Assembly (NCBI GenBank): GCA_903923345.1
Contig: CAIXXI010000092.1
Coordinates: 1 to 10,379, forward strand
DNA: 10,379 nucleotides
Source of the DNA: an uncultured Burkholderiales bacterium
GTDB taxonomy: Bacteria > Pseudomonadota > Gammaproteobacteria > Burkholderiales > Burkholderiaceae_E
Reading direction: 5' to 3'
Positions 1 through 6,492 of the stretch are shown one piece after another (positions within the stretch are counted from its first letter, which is position 1; every line of letters begins with the position of its first letter). The position numbers and the translations under genes were made by a program. The notes under the pieces are model-generated. The model was given only the letters and a program-made list of their open reading frames with translations, was not told the DNA's origin and did not search any database.

Positions 1-2
1 CC

Positions 3-22
3 TCAGCTCAGTACTGAGCTGA
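3..22. repeat. Perfect 20-bp palindrome over the dnaB stop codon
   Basis: TCAGCTCAGTACTGAGCTGA reads the same on both strands. The dnaB stop codon (8-10) lies inside it, so the last codons of dnaB form half of the palindrome. In the dnaB transcript it would fold into an 8-bp stem with a GTAC loop. It may be the upper part of a terminator whose T-tract lies beyond the window edge, or a protein-binding site. Only seven bases lie beyond the stop, so this cannot be decided here. Confidence 0.6.
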
Positions 23-1408
23 CGGCGCGAAATTTTCAAACTTCGTGTATTGGCCGAGGAAGGTCAGGGTGACGGAGCCGATGGGGCCGTTACGCTGCTT
101 GCCGATGATGATCTCGGCCATGCCCTTGTTCGGCGAATCCGGGTCGTAGCGGTCTTCACGGTGAATGAACAGGATCACGTCGGCATCCTGCTCGATGGCG
201 CCGGATTCGCGCAGGTCACTCATGATCGGCTTCTTGTCGTTGCGCTTTTCAACCTCGCGCGACAACTGCGACAAGGCAATCACCGGCACATTGAGTTCCT
301 TGGCCAGCGCCTTGAGCGATCGGGAAATTTCAGCGACCTCGGTCGCGCGATTTTCGCCACTCGAACCGGTGCCGCTCATCAGCTGCAGGTAATCCACCAT
401 CACCAGGCCGAGCTGACCATACTGACGCGCCAGACGACGAGCCCGCGCACGCAACTCCAGCGGATTTAATGCAGGCGTCTCATCGATGAAGAGGTTGGCA
501 TCCTGCATCTTCTGGATCGCATTGGTCAGGCGCGGCCAGTCATCTTCAGTCAGACGCCCTGTGCGCAAGCGCTGCTGATCGATACGGCCCACCGAACAGA
601 CCAGACGCATGGCCAGTTGGGTGGCACCCATTTCCATCGAGAACACCGCAACCGGCATGCCCTGGTCAATCGCCACATGCTCGGCCATGTTCAAGGCAAA
701 TGCGGTCTTACCCACCGAAGGGCGCGCTGCAATGATGATCAGGTCGCCGGGCTGCATGCCCGAGGTCATGCGGTCAAGGTCGGTAAAGCCCGAGGGTACA
801 CCGGTGATGTCGTTTGGGTTTTCGCGGTTGTAGAGGTCATCGACCCGCTCGACCACCTGCGACAACACCGACTGCAGATCCTGAAAACCGGTACGACCCC
901 GTGAGCCATCCTCGGAGATTTGAAAGACGCGGGTCTCGGCCTCATCAAGGATCTGCCGGGTGTCTCGGCCCTGCGGATTGAGCGCGGTGGTGGCGATCTC
1001 ATCAGAGACGGAAATCAATCGCCGCAGGATCGCCCGGTCGCGAACGATCTCTGCATAACGGCGCACATTCGCTGCCGACGGCGTGCCACTGGCCAGCGCG
1101 TTGAGATAGGCCAGTCCACCTGCGTCATCGAGCTTGCCGGTGGACTTCAGCGCATCGTGCAAGGTCAGGACATCGGCCGGCTGATTGCGCTCCATCAGCT
1201 TGGCCAGGTGCTGCCAGATCAACCGATGGTCATACCGGTAGAAGTCGTCTTCGCGCAGCACATCGCCGATTCGCTCCCAGGCGGTATTGTCGAGCAGGAC
1301 CGCACCCAGCACGGATTGCTCGGCCTCGACCGAATGCGGCGGCACGCGCAAGGCTGCCACCTCCCGATCGATGATCGAAGTGGAACCGGTCAGGGGCTGT
1401 GCAGACAT
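8..1408 (-). CDS. dnaB: Replicative DNA helicase DnaB
   Basis: DnaB is the hexameric ATP-driven helicase that unwinds the lagging-strand template at the replication fork and binds DnaG primase through its N-terminal domain. The 466-residue product has the usual family length. The N-terminal domain begins at PHSVEAEQSVLGA (about residues 24-36). The RecA-like C-terminal domain carries Walker A ARPSVGKT (228-235), Walker B VMVDYLQL (336-343), the QLSRE motif (381-385) and the KQRNGP segment (437-442) that holds the arginine finger. It lies downstream of rplI on the same strand, the classical order, but a strong terminator stands between them. Ribosome binding is weak: AGAGG lies about 13 nt before the ATG, and no convincing promoter is visible in the short gap. 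No intein or frameshift interrupts the gene, and the stop codon is embedded in a 20-bp palindrome. Identification is very secure. Confidence 0.98.
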   Translation of the reverse strand: MSAQPLTGSTSIIDREVAALRVPPHSVEAEQSVLGAVLLDNTAWERIGDVLREDDFYRYDHRLIWQHLAKLMERNQPADVLTLHDALKSTGKLDDAGGLAYLNALASGTPSAANVRRYAEIVRDRAILRRLISVSDEIATTALNPQGRDTRQILDEAETRVFQISEDGSRGRTGFQDLQSVLSQVVERVDDLYNRENPNDITGVPSGFTDLDRMTSGMQPGDLIIIAARPSVGKTAFALNMAEHVAIDQGMPVAVFSMEMGATQLAMRLVCSVGRIDQQRLRTGRLTEDDWPRLTNAIQKMQDANLFIDETPALNPLELRARARRLARQYGQLGLVMVDYLQLMSGTGSSGENRATEVAEISRSLKALAKELNVPVIALSQLSREVEKRNDKKPIMSDLRESGAIEQDADVILFIHREDRYDPDSPNKGMAEIIIGKQRNGPIGSVTLTFLGQYTKFENFAPSAQY

Positions 1409-1453
1409 CGGACGATCTTAACCTCTGGGCAGGCAGCGCAGCCGGTGAGGGCC

Positions 1454-1486
1454 CAAAAAGCACGAGGCGCCCATCGGGGCGCCTCG
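1454..1486 (-). terminator. Intrinsic terminator after rplI
   Basis: Read on the minus strand, the sequence forms a perfect 9-bp GC-rich stem, CGAGGCGCC (1486-1478) pairing with GGCGCCTCG (1471-1463), around a 6-nt loop. TGC and then a TTTTT run (1459-1455) follow. It lies about 33 nt after the rplI stop and about 46 nt before the dnaB start. This is the standard form of a Rho-independent terminator and should end the rpsF-priB-rpsR-rplI transcript. The T-run is short, so some readthrough into dnaB is plausible. Confidence 0.85.
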
Positions 1487-1518
1487 CGGGACGGCTTTGG
1501 AATGCCTTCAGCCAGAGA

Positions 1519-1971
1519 TCAGGCTTCCGGGCTGACCGCCACCTTCACCGGCACAACCACATCGGTGTGCAGGGCGATGCTGACCTCGTGATCGCCAATC
1601 GCCTTGAGCGGGCCATTGGGAAGACGCACCATCGCTTTTTCGACGCCCGGGAAACCTTGTTTGCCCAGTGCGATCGCGATATCGAAGTTGGTGACCGATC
1701 CGAACAGACGGCCATCGACGCCGGCCTTCTGACTGATGGCCACGGTCATGCCTTCCATCTTCGAGCCGGTGGATTGCGCCGCGCTCAGTTTGTCGGCCTG
1801 GATTTTTTCGAGTTCAGCGCGACGCGCCTCGAACTCCTTGATCGCGGCATCGGTGGCACGGCGAGCCTTGCCCTCGGGGATCAGGAAATTGCGCGCATAG
1901 CCGTCCTTGACGCGGACGACATCGCCGAGTCCGCCCAGGTTGACGACCTTTTCAAGCAGGATGATCTGCAT
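1519..1971 (-). CDS. rplI: 50S ribosomal protein L9
   Basis: L9 binds 23S rRNA near the base of the L1 stalk and helps maintain translational fidelity. The 150-residue product has the family's usual length. Its N-terminal domain starts MQIILLEKVVNLGGLGDVV and contains the L9 signature VKDGYARNFLIPEGKA (about residues 21-36). A long connecting helix rich in Glu, Lys and Ala follows, then the C-terminal domain with the GRLFGSVT segment. The start is supported by GAGGG six bases before the ATG. It is the last gene of the rpsF-priB-rpsR-rplI unit, 13 nt after rpsR, and an intrinsic terminator follows. Nothing is abnormal. Confidence 0.98.
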   Translation of the reverse strand: MQIILLEKVVNLGGLGDVVRVKDGYARNFLIPEGKARRATDAAIKEFEARRAELEKIQADKLSAAQSTGSKMEGMTVAISQKAGVDGRLFGSVTNFDIAIALGKQGFPGVEKAMVRLPNGPLKAIGDHEVSIALHTDVVVPVKVAVSPEA

Positions 1972-1984
1972 GGGAGTCCCTCGA

Positions 1985-2260
1985 TCAATGGTTGTCGGTG
2001 TAAGGCAGCAGGGCCAGGAAGCGGGCGCGATTGATCGCGTCGCCGAGCTGGCGCTGGAACTTGGCCTTGGTACCGGTCAGTCGGGCCGGCATGATCTTGC
2101 CGTTCTCGGTGATGAAGTCCTTGAGGACATCGATGTTCTTGTAGTCGATCCACTCGACTTTCTCGGCGGTGAACCGGCAGAACCGCTTGCGCTTGAAGAG
2201 CGCGCTCTGGGCGGGACGCTTGGGCTTTTTATCCTTGCTGCCACGACGCATGAATGCCAT
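1985..2260 (-). CDS. rpsR: 30S ribosomal protein S18
   Basis: S18 joins the small-subunit platform as a heterodimer with S6. The 91-residue basic protein shows the S18 core FKRKRFCRFTAE (about residues 22-33), followed by IDYKNIDVLKDFI, ARLTGTKAKFQRQL and the near-invariant RARFLALLPYTD close to the C-terminus. AAGGA lies about 8 nt before the chosen ATG. An in-frame ATG three codons downstream is a possible alternative start. The gene sits 18 nt after priB and 13 nt before rplI, so it should be co-transcribed with rpsF, which encodes its partner S6. Confidence 0.98.
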   Translation of the reverse strand: MAFMRRGSKDKKPKRPAQSALFKRKRFCRFTAEKVEWIDYKNIDVLKDFITENGKIMPARLTGTKAKFQRQLGDAINRARFLALLPYTDNH

Positions 2261-2278
2261 GTCATCAATCCTTGTTCA

Positions 2279-2602
2279 TCAGTTTTCAGAGAACGTCGCC
2301 ACGGTGGACGACGGGTTCAATTCGATTTCGGTCAGGTGAAGCACCAGCGCTTTCGCGTTGCGCCGCCTTGGCGCCAGGAAACCCTGGACGGTCAGTGCGG
2401 CGCCGAGCGCGATGCGATCCACTTTTAATGCCACACGGTCTGCGGCCAAGGCCGAGATTTCCAGGTCGACGCTCCGATCAGCTCCTGCTTCGCGCTGCAC
2501 CGACTGGTGCGACAGGGTCAGCATGACGATCGGAATGCCTGCCGGCGTGTAGCGAAGTGCTTCTCGCGCAGCGAGCGTGGCGCTCAGCCCGACCCGGTTC
2601 AA
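2279..2602 (-). CDS. priB: Primosomal replication protein N (PriB), TTG start
   Basis: PriB is a small single-stranded-DNA-binding OB-fold protein. It works with PriA and DnaT to reload DnaB at stalled forks. With a TTG start at 2602-2600 the product has 107 residues and begins MNRVGLSATLAAREALRYTP. This matches the usual PriB N-terminus (MNRL.L...), and LRYTPAGIPIV and LTVQGFLAPRRRNAKALVLH follow as in betaproteobacterial PriB. No ATG or GTG gives a family-like N-terminus: the in-frame ATG at residue 27 would remove the first OB-fold strands. The TTG overlaps the TGA of rpsF within TTGA, which points to translational coupling. AGGA directly abuts the start, so there is no well-spaced ribosome binding site. 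Its place between rpsF and rpsR is the standard one. Confidence 0.93.
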   Translation of the reverse strand: MNRVGLSATLAAREALRYTPAGIPIVMLTLSHQSVQREAGADRSVDLEISALAADRVALKVDRIALGAALTVQGFLAPRRRNAKALVLHLTEIELNPSSTVATFSEN

Positions 2603-2985
2603 TCCTGCGAGCCGACCGCTGCGGGCTGTCCTTCCATCGGCGTGACCTTGCGGGCCTCTTCCTTCTGGATCCGGCGCAGCATGGGTGACGGGCCGGTCTC
2701 GGCCTTGGGCATGGCGATCACGAGGTGGCGCAGCACGGCATCGTTGAATCGGAAGGCGTGTTCGAGTTCCTCGAGCACTTTCTGATCGCATTCGATGTTC
2801 ATGAGCGCGTAGTGCGCCTTGGCAACCTTCTGGATCGGGTAGGCCAGCTGCAGGCGGCCCCAGTCTTCGATCCGGTGCATGACGCCCTGATGGCCTTCGA
2901 CCAGGGTCTTGTACCGTTCGATCATCCCGCCGACCTGCTCGCTCTGATCGGGATGAACAATAAAAACAATCTCGTAATGACGCAT
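2599..2985 (-). CDS. rpsF: 30S ribosomal protein S6
   Basis: S6 binds 16S rRNA in the platform together with S18. The 128-residue product begins MRHYEIVFIVHPDQSEQV, the typical S6 N-terminus. It contains EDWGRLQLAYPIQK (about residues 40-53) and HYALMNIECD, and ends in the variable, charged C-terminal tail common in proteobacteria. AGGGG about six bases before the ATG supports the start. It is the first gene of the operon and is preceded by a leader of about 115 nt with repeat elements and a sigma70-like promoter. Its stop codon overlaps the TTG start of priB. S6 with S18 often represses its own operon through the leader RNA. Whether it does so here is inference. Confidence 0.98.
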   Translation of the reverse strand: MRHYEIVFIVHPDQSEQVGGMIERYKTLVEGHQGVMHRIEDWGRLQLAYPIQKVAKAHYALMNIECDQKVLEELEHAFRFNDAVLRHLVIAMPKAETGPSPMLRRIQKEEARKVTPMEGQPAAVGSQD

Positions 2986-3012
2986 CGATTCCCCTTTTTA
3001 GGATTGGAATGG

Positions 3013-3063
3013 TGGGTCCTCAAAGACGCCTTGACCAACCCAATTGGGTCCTTCAAAGCGGCC
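3013..3063 (-). promoter_or_regulatory. Repeat-bearing leader of the rpsF operon
   Basis: The untranslated leader upstream of rpsF holds two near-identical direct repeats on the plus strand, TGGGTCCTCAAAGACGCC (3013-3030) and TGGGTCCTTCAAAGCGGCC (3045-3063). Between and across them lies the perfect palindrome ACCCAATTGGGT (3038-3049). In the transcript this gives two copies of GGACCCA on either side of a single GGGTTGGTC, so either copy could pair with it but not both. This is the position where S6:S18-responsive leaders occur in other bacteria. I cannot recognise the conserved S6:S18 motif itself, so the function is a guess. Confidence 0.4.
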
Positions 3064-3107
3064 GCCGGCTCGTTTGGGGTGAGTGTCCGTGCGGCGAGGA
3101 ACCCAAG

Positions 3108-3137
3108 ACTATAGCGTCATTCGATCAGTCGTGTCCA
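3108..3137 (-). promoter_or_regulatory. Sigma70-like promoter for the rpsF operon
   Basis: On the minus strand TGGACA (3137-3132, one mismatch to TTGACA) and TATAGT (3113-3108) are separated by 18 bp. The -35 box overlaps the last codons of the upstream gene ending at 3125. Transcription would start about 115 nt before rpsF, leaving room for a regulatory leader. It is the best match in the intergenic region on either strand and fits a strong ribosomal-protein promoter. Confidence 0.6.
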
Positions 3138-3817
3138 GCGTAGATCTGCTGCATCAGGCGGGTTTCGCGCTCGATCAGGATCTTCAGAAACTCCTGGGCA
3201 CCGCCCATCGACTTGAAGGCGGTGAATCCGGCGACCAGAAAATCCTGCATTGCGCCCAGCCCGGCGATCTGGGCCGGTCGGTGCATCGTCTTGAGCAAGG
3301 TGCCGATCATCGGGGTGCGCACCAGCGCATCAAGCGCCCGGCCCACGCTTGCAACCAGCGCGATCTGGCGTTCGCGATCAGACCGATCACCCGCCGACCG
3401 AAAGGCCCGGCAATAGGCTGGCTCATCGATCGGGCGACCGATGAGCTGATCATCGGCCTCCAGTGCCTGGGCGGTCAGCAGGTCGAGGCGTTCAGACAAG
3501 GCCTCGAGCTCGACTGCATCGGCGATCGTGCGCAGCGCGCTGTCGGGCAAAAACCGAACCATGGTCGGGATGACGCGGGCGAGCGCAGCGTCGCGCTGGG
3601 AGAAGTCCTTGATGCCGTACAACTCATCCAGGAAAAATCGGGTTGCCGGCCGATAACGTGGGGAGGCCAGCAGGTCGGCATGGGTGCTTGCCAGCCGCTG
3701 CTTCTGCCAGGCTCGCAATTCATCGCGACGCATCCGAAGCGACGCAGGCAAATCGGATCGGCCACGCAAAGCCGCCAGATCGGCGGCCGCCTGACGCAAA
3801 CGCACAGAGGCATCCAT
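3125..3817 (-). CDS. Conserved protein of unknown function (FFLDELYG motif)
   Basis: This 230-residue protein has no enzyme motif I can name. It appears soluble and mostly helical, without a signal peptide or membrane segment, and is rich in Arg, Leu and Ala. The most distinctive part is RFFLDELYGIKDFSQRD (60-76), followed by LARVIPTMVRFLP (79-91). I recall similar proteins annotated only as hypothetical in beta- and gammaproteobacteria, but I cannot attach a function. The C-terminal half has a GGAQEFLKILIERETRLMQQIY helix. No clear ribosome binding site precedes the ATG at 3817. The gene lies upstream of the rpsF promoter on the same strand and is divergent from the hydrolase gene. The full-length frame and GC-rich third positions indicate a real gene. 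Confidence 0.85.
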   Translation of the reverse strand: MDASVRLRQAAADLAALRGRSDLPASLRMRRDELRAWQKQRLASTHADLLASPRYRPATRFFLDELYGIKDFSQRDAALARVIPTMVRFLPDSALRTIADAVELEALSERLDLLTAQALEADDQLIGRPIDEPAYCRAFRSAGDRSDRERQIALVASVGRALDALVRTPMIGTLLKTMHRPAQIAGLGAMQDFLVAGFTAFKSMGGAQEFLKILIERETRLMQQIYAGHD

Positions 3818-3906
3818 GAAGCGTGACCGGATGACCGGCAGGCTGAAATCAGTGGCCCAGTATGCCTCTAGAATCGGTCGATGTCAGATGCCTGCGGGTA
3901 CCCGCG

Positions 3907-4833
3907 ATGAACGCCCGGATTCAGAGAATGCTGCTGATTGCGCAACTCGCAGCCGGCACACTCATCGCGGCAGGCCTGTGGATCGGCATGGGGCTGCCCG
4001 TCATCGCCGCTGTGGCGCTCGGCCTGGTGGCGGCGTTCGGTTTCCAGCCGATGCTGATCGGCATTGAATTCCTGATGGCGGCAGCCGTCAGCGACGCGCC
4101 CGCGCAGGGCCGCGTCGGGCCGCTCGGCTGGCTGCGTGCCTGGCTTGGCGAATGCGTGGCGGCCGCGCGCACATTCAGCGTGGTTCAACCATTTCTGTCG
4201 GGCCGGGCGCTGGCCAGCGCCCACACCGACTGCGCAACAACTCACCTGCCGGTGCTTCTGGTGCATGGCTACTTTTGCAATCGTGCGATGTGGCGCCCGC
4301 TGGCCGCACGCCTGGCGCAGTCCGGTCATGTGGTGGATGCGGTCAATCTGGAGCCCAGTTTTGCGCCGATCGATGACTACGTCGCCCAAATCGATGCGGG
4401 TGTTCGTCGCTTGCAGGCGGCAACCGGTGCACCGCGTGTGGCACTGATCGGTCACAGCATGGGTGGATTGGCGATTCGCGCCTGGCTGCGGGCTTCGGGC
4501 GACGAGGCCATGGCCTGTGTGGTGACCCTGGGCACGCCGCACGCCGGCACCCTGCATGCCGATTTCGGTCGGGCGGCCAATGTGCAGCAGATGCGCCGCA
4601 ACAGCGCCTGGCTTCAGTCACTGGCCGCATCGGAACCCGCCGACCGCTTGCGCCGCTTTACGGTCATTCGCTCCTGGCAGGACAACATCGTCGCGCCACA
4701 GGGTCCGCAGACCCTGCACGGCGCCCGAACCGTGTCGTTCACCGGGATCGGGCATGTGCGTCTGGTCTATGACCGGAAGGTGGCGCGCGCAGCACTCGAC
4801 GCATTGCAGGCGGCTGCCCGGGACGCCACTTAG
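3907..4833 (+). CDS. Membrane-anchored alpha/beta hydrolase (lipase/esterase-like)
   Basis: The product is a probable serine esterase or lipase of the alpha/beta hydrolase fold; the substrate is unknown. In the 308-residue form, residues about 8-60 are strongly hydrophobic and form one or two membrane segments. The catalytic domain follows: LLVHGYFCNRAMW (117-129, oxyanion-hole HG), nucleophile elbow GHSMGG with Ser184, LGTPHAGT (208-215) as in bacterial triacylglycerol lipases, Asp259 in SWQDN and His283 in GIGH. The triad is complete. The start at 3907 is preferred because MNARIQRMLLIAQLAAG is a natural membrane-anchor N-terminus. An in-frame ATG at 3862 would add 15 less plausible residues, and neither start has a good ribosome binding site. 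The gene is divergent from the FFLDELYG gene and ends 73 nt before the GntR regulator. It is probably not part of that operon. Confidence 0.9.
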   Translation: MNARIQRMLLIAQLAAGTLIAAGLWIGMGLPVIAAVALGLVAAFGFQPMLIGIEFLMAAAVSDAPAQGRVGPLGWLRAWLGECVAAARTFSVVQPFLSGRALASAHTDCATTHLPVLLVHGYFCNRAMWRPLAARLAQSGHVVDAVNLEPSFAPIDDYVAQIDAGVRRLQAATGAPRVALIGHSMGGLAIRAWLRASGDEAMACVVTLGTPHAGTLHADFGRAANVQQMRRNSAWLQSLAASEPADRLRRFTVIRSWQDNIVAPQGPQTLHGARTVSFTGIGHVRLVYDRKVARAALDALQAAARDAT

Positions 4834-4886
4834 GGAACACATTCGGTTCGATCCCAGGCCCGAACTCGAGTGCTGGCCGCCAATTT

Positions 4887-4906
4887 AGTGTATACAGTAT
4901 TCAGTC
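4887..4906 (+). promoter_or_regulatory. Putative operator/-10 region upstream of the GntR gene
   Basis: AGTGTATACAGT (4887-4898) contains the perfect 8-bp palindrome TGTATACA (4889-4896). Its GTATAC core resembles sites bound by FCD-type GntR regulators such as UxuR/ExuR. The same bases give a reasonable -10 box (TATACA, 4891-4896), but no clear -35 is visible. The regulator's ATG follows only 10 nt after the palindrome. A bound dimer would block transcription, which suggests autorepression of the whole operon. This is inferred from the sequence only. Confidence 0.5.
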
Positions 4907-5671
4907 ATGACTGCCCGCCAGACCACATCTCCTGCGCCGCAATCCGAGCGCGACCCGACGCCGCGCCTGGTTGCGCTCGCGCAGTCGCCTGCGCTGGTTG
5001 AGCAGACCTATCAGGCGCTGCTGGCTGCCATCGTCTCGGGAGAACTCGCAGCCGGTGAGCGATACACCCAGGAAGGTCTGGCGCAGCAATTGGGCGTCTC
5101 AAGACAACCGATCCTGCAGGCGCTCTTGCTGCTGCGCCGACAAGGTCTGATCAAGGATGAGCCCGGTCGCCGCGGCATCGAGGTGGTGGCCCTGACGGGT
5201 GCCTTCGTGCAGCAGTTGTACAGCGTGCGCGGCGCACTCGATGCACTGGCAGCGCGCAGCGCCGCCCATCGCCCGCGACCCGAGTTGCGCAAACCTGGCC
5301 TGGCCCTGATCGCAGCAGGCCGCGCTGCGGCCAGCTCGGGCTCGGTCAGTGCGATGGTCGAGGCCGACCTCGACTTTCACCGCTTTCTGTACGAAGCCTC
5401 ACACAATCCGCTGCTGACCGAGACCGCCGAGGTGCACTGGATGCACACCCGCCGGGCCATGGCGGCTTACCTGCGTCAGGTCAGATCCCTGCGGACCGTC
5501 TGGAGCGAGCATCTGGCGATCCTCGATGCGGTGATTCGAGGCGATGCGCAGCTGGCCGAACAGCTGGCGCGCGAGCACTGCGAACACTCCGGCAGCATCA
5601 TCCTCAACCACCTCCCTGACATCCCGGCCGCCGGGCCGCAATCCGCACTCACCACCAGGAGACATCGATGA
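4907..5671 (+). CDS. GntR-family transcriptional regulator, FCD subfamily
   Basis: This is a ligand-responsive DNA-binding protein that probably controls the operon it heads. The 254-residue length fits the FadR/FCD subfamily. The N-terminal winged helix-turn-helix covers about residues 29-96 (YQALLAAIVSGELAAGER, then LAQQLGVSRQPILQAL and the wing). The C-terminal helical FCD domain begins near YSVRGALDALAA (105-116). It shows the metal/ligand positions Asp154 and His158 (ADLDFHRF), His202 (EHLAILDAVIRGD) and His224 (REHCEH), so the small-molecule pocket looks intact. FCD regulators usually sense organic acids. The ATG at 4907 has no ribosome binding site and lies very close to the likely -10, so the mRNA may be leaderless. 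No alternative start exists before the DNA-binding domain. Its TGA overlaps the next gene's ATG (ATGA), indicating translational coupling. Confidence 0.93.
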   Translation: MTARQTTSPAPQSERDPTPRLVALAQSPALVEQTYQALLAAIVSGELAAGERYTQEGLAQQLGVSRQPILQALLLLRRQGLIKDEPGRRGIEVVALTGAFVQQLYSVRGALDALAARSAAHRPRPELRKPGLALIAAGRAAASSGSVSAMVEADLDFHRFLYEASHNPLLTETAEVHWMHTRRAMAAYLRQVRSLRTVWSEHLAILDAVIRGDAQLAEQLAREHCEHSGSIILNHLPDIPAAGPQSALTTRRHR

Positions 5672-6483
5672 AACTGAGCCCTGAGCAAATCGAGCAGTTC
5701 GACCGTGACGGCTATCTGTTCTTCCCCTCGCTCTTCAGACCCGACGAAATGGCAGTTCTGCATGGCGAACTGCCTGCCCTGTATTCACAGCACCGCCAGG
5801 AGATCATCCGCGAGAAGGGCTCGGATGCCGTGCGCACGGTGTTTGCAGCACACCTGATGAACGAGGCCTTTGCCAAGCTTGGGCGTCACCCCCGCATGAT
5901 CGAGCCGGTCACCCAACTCTTCGGTGAGTCGGTCTACATGCACCAGTACAAGGTCAACGGCAAGCAGGCCTTCGATGGCGACGTCTGGCAGTGGCATCAG
6001 GACTACGGCACCTGGAAGGCCGATGACGACATGCCCGATGCGCGCGCAATGAACGTCGCGGTCTTTCTGGATGACGTCAACGAATTCAACGGCCCGCTGC
6101 TGTTCATCCCCGGATCGCACCAGCTCGGCGCAATCGATGCCAGCCACGATCTGTCGACCACCAGCTATCCGCTGTGGACGATCGACAATGACGTGATCCG
6201 CAAACTCGTGGATCGCGGCGGCATCGTGGCGCCCAAGGGGCCCGCCGGCTCGATGCTGCTGTTCCATTCCTGCCTGGTGCATGGCTCGCCCTCGAACATG
6301 TCGCCCTGGAATCGCACGATCGTCTATTTGAGCCTGTGCGCTGTCTCGAATCACATTCGCCAGTTCAAGCGCCCGGACTGGATCGCCCACCGCGACTTCA
6401 CGCCGATCGAGGCGCTCGCCGATGACTGCCTGACCAACCGCTCGGTGCGCATCGACGCGCTGCCCCTGGCCAAAGCCGCCTGA
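5668..6483 (+). CDS. EctD-like Fe(II)/2-oxoglutarate dioxygenase (phytanoyl-CoA dioxygenase family)
   Basis: This is a predicted non-haem iron oxygenase that hydroxylates a small substrate with consumption of O2 and 2-oxoglutarate. The 271-residue chain has the full facial triad, His110 and Asp112 in WHQDYGTW and His205 in LVHGSPSN, with Arg216 (SPWNR) as the likely 2-oxoglutarate anchor. Several stretches recall ectoine hydroxylase EctD: the HxD followed by TWxxDDDMP (cf. WHSDFETWHxEDGMP), GPLLFIPGSH (142-151), HGSPSNMSPWNR and RPDWIAHRD. No ectoine synthesis genes are nearby, and the neighbours are a CoA ligase, a dehydrogenase and a lactonase, so a catabolic hydroxylation is more likely than hydroxyectoine formation. 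AGGAG precedes the ATG and the start overlaps the regulator's stop. Family assignment is firm and the substrate is unknown. Confidence 0.92.
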   Translation: MKLSPEQIEQFDRDGYLFFPSLFRPDEMAVLHGELPALYSQHRQEIIREKGSDAVRTVFAAHLMNEAFAKLGRHPRMIEPVTQLFGESVYMHQYKVNGKQAFDGDVWQWHQDYGTWKADDDMPDARAMNVAVFLDDVNEFNGPLLFIPGSHQLGAIDASHDLSTTSYPLWTIDNDVIRKLVDRGGIVAPKGPAGSMLLFHSCLVHGSPSNMSPWNRTIVYLSLCAVSNHIRQFKRPDWIAHRDFTPIEALADDCLTNRSVRIDALPLAKAA

Positions 6484-6492
6484 CGCAACACA

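Noticed and set aside
920..2034. Plus-strand open frames opposite dnaB and rplI
   Set aside because: They are shadows of dnaB and rplI. Their translations show no family motifs and they run through the terminator region.
2603..2791. Upstream extension of the priB frame to give a 170-residue protein
   Set aside because: The extra residues overlap rpsF in another frame and have no PriB similarity. The family-like N-terminus begins at the TTG at 2602.
3842..3874. Possible promoter for the hydrolase gene (CTGAAA and TAGAAT)
   Set aside because: The -10-like TAGAAT is reasonable, but the spacing to the -35-like element is 20 bp and that element is weak.
4843..4880. tRNA T-arm-like string GGTTCGATCCC after the hydrolase gene, possibly an attachment-site remnant
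   Set aside because: The bases on either side do not form a proper T-stem, no anticodon arm or acceptor stem can be found, and no integrase is nearby.
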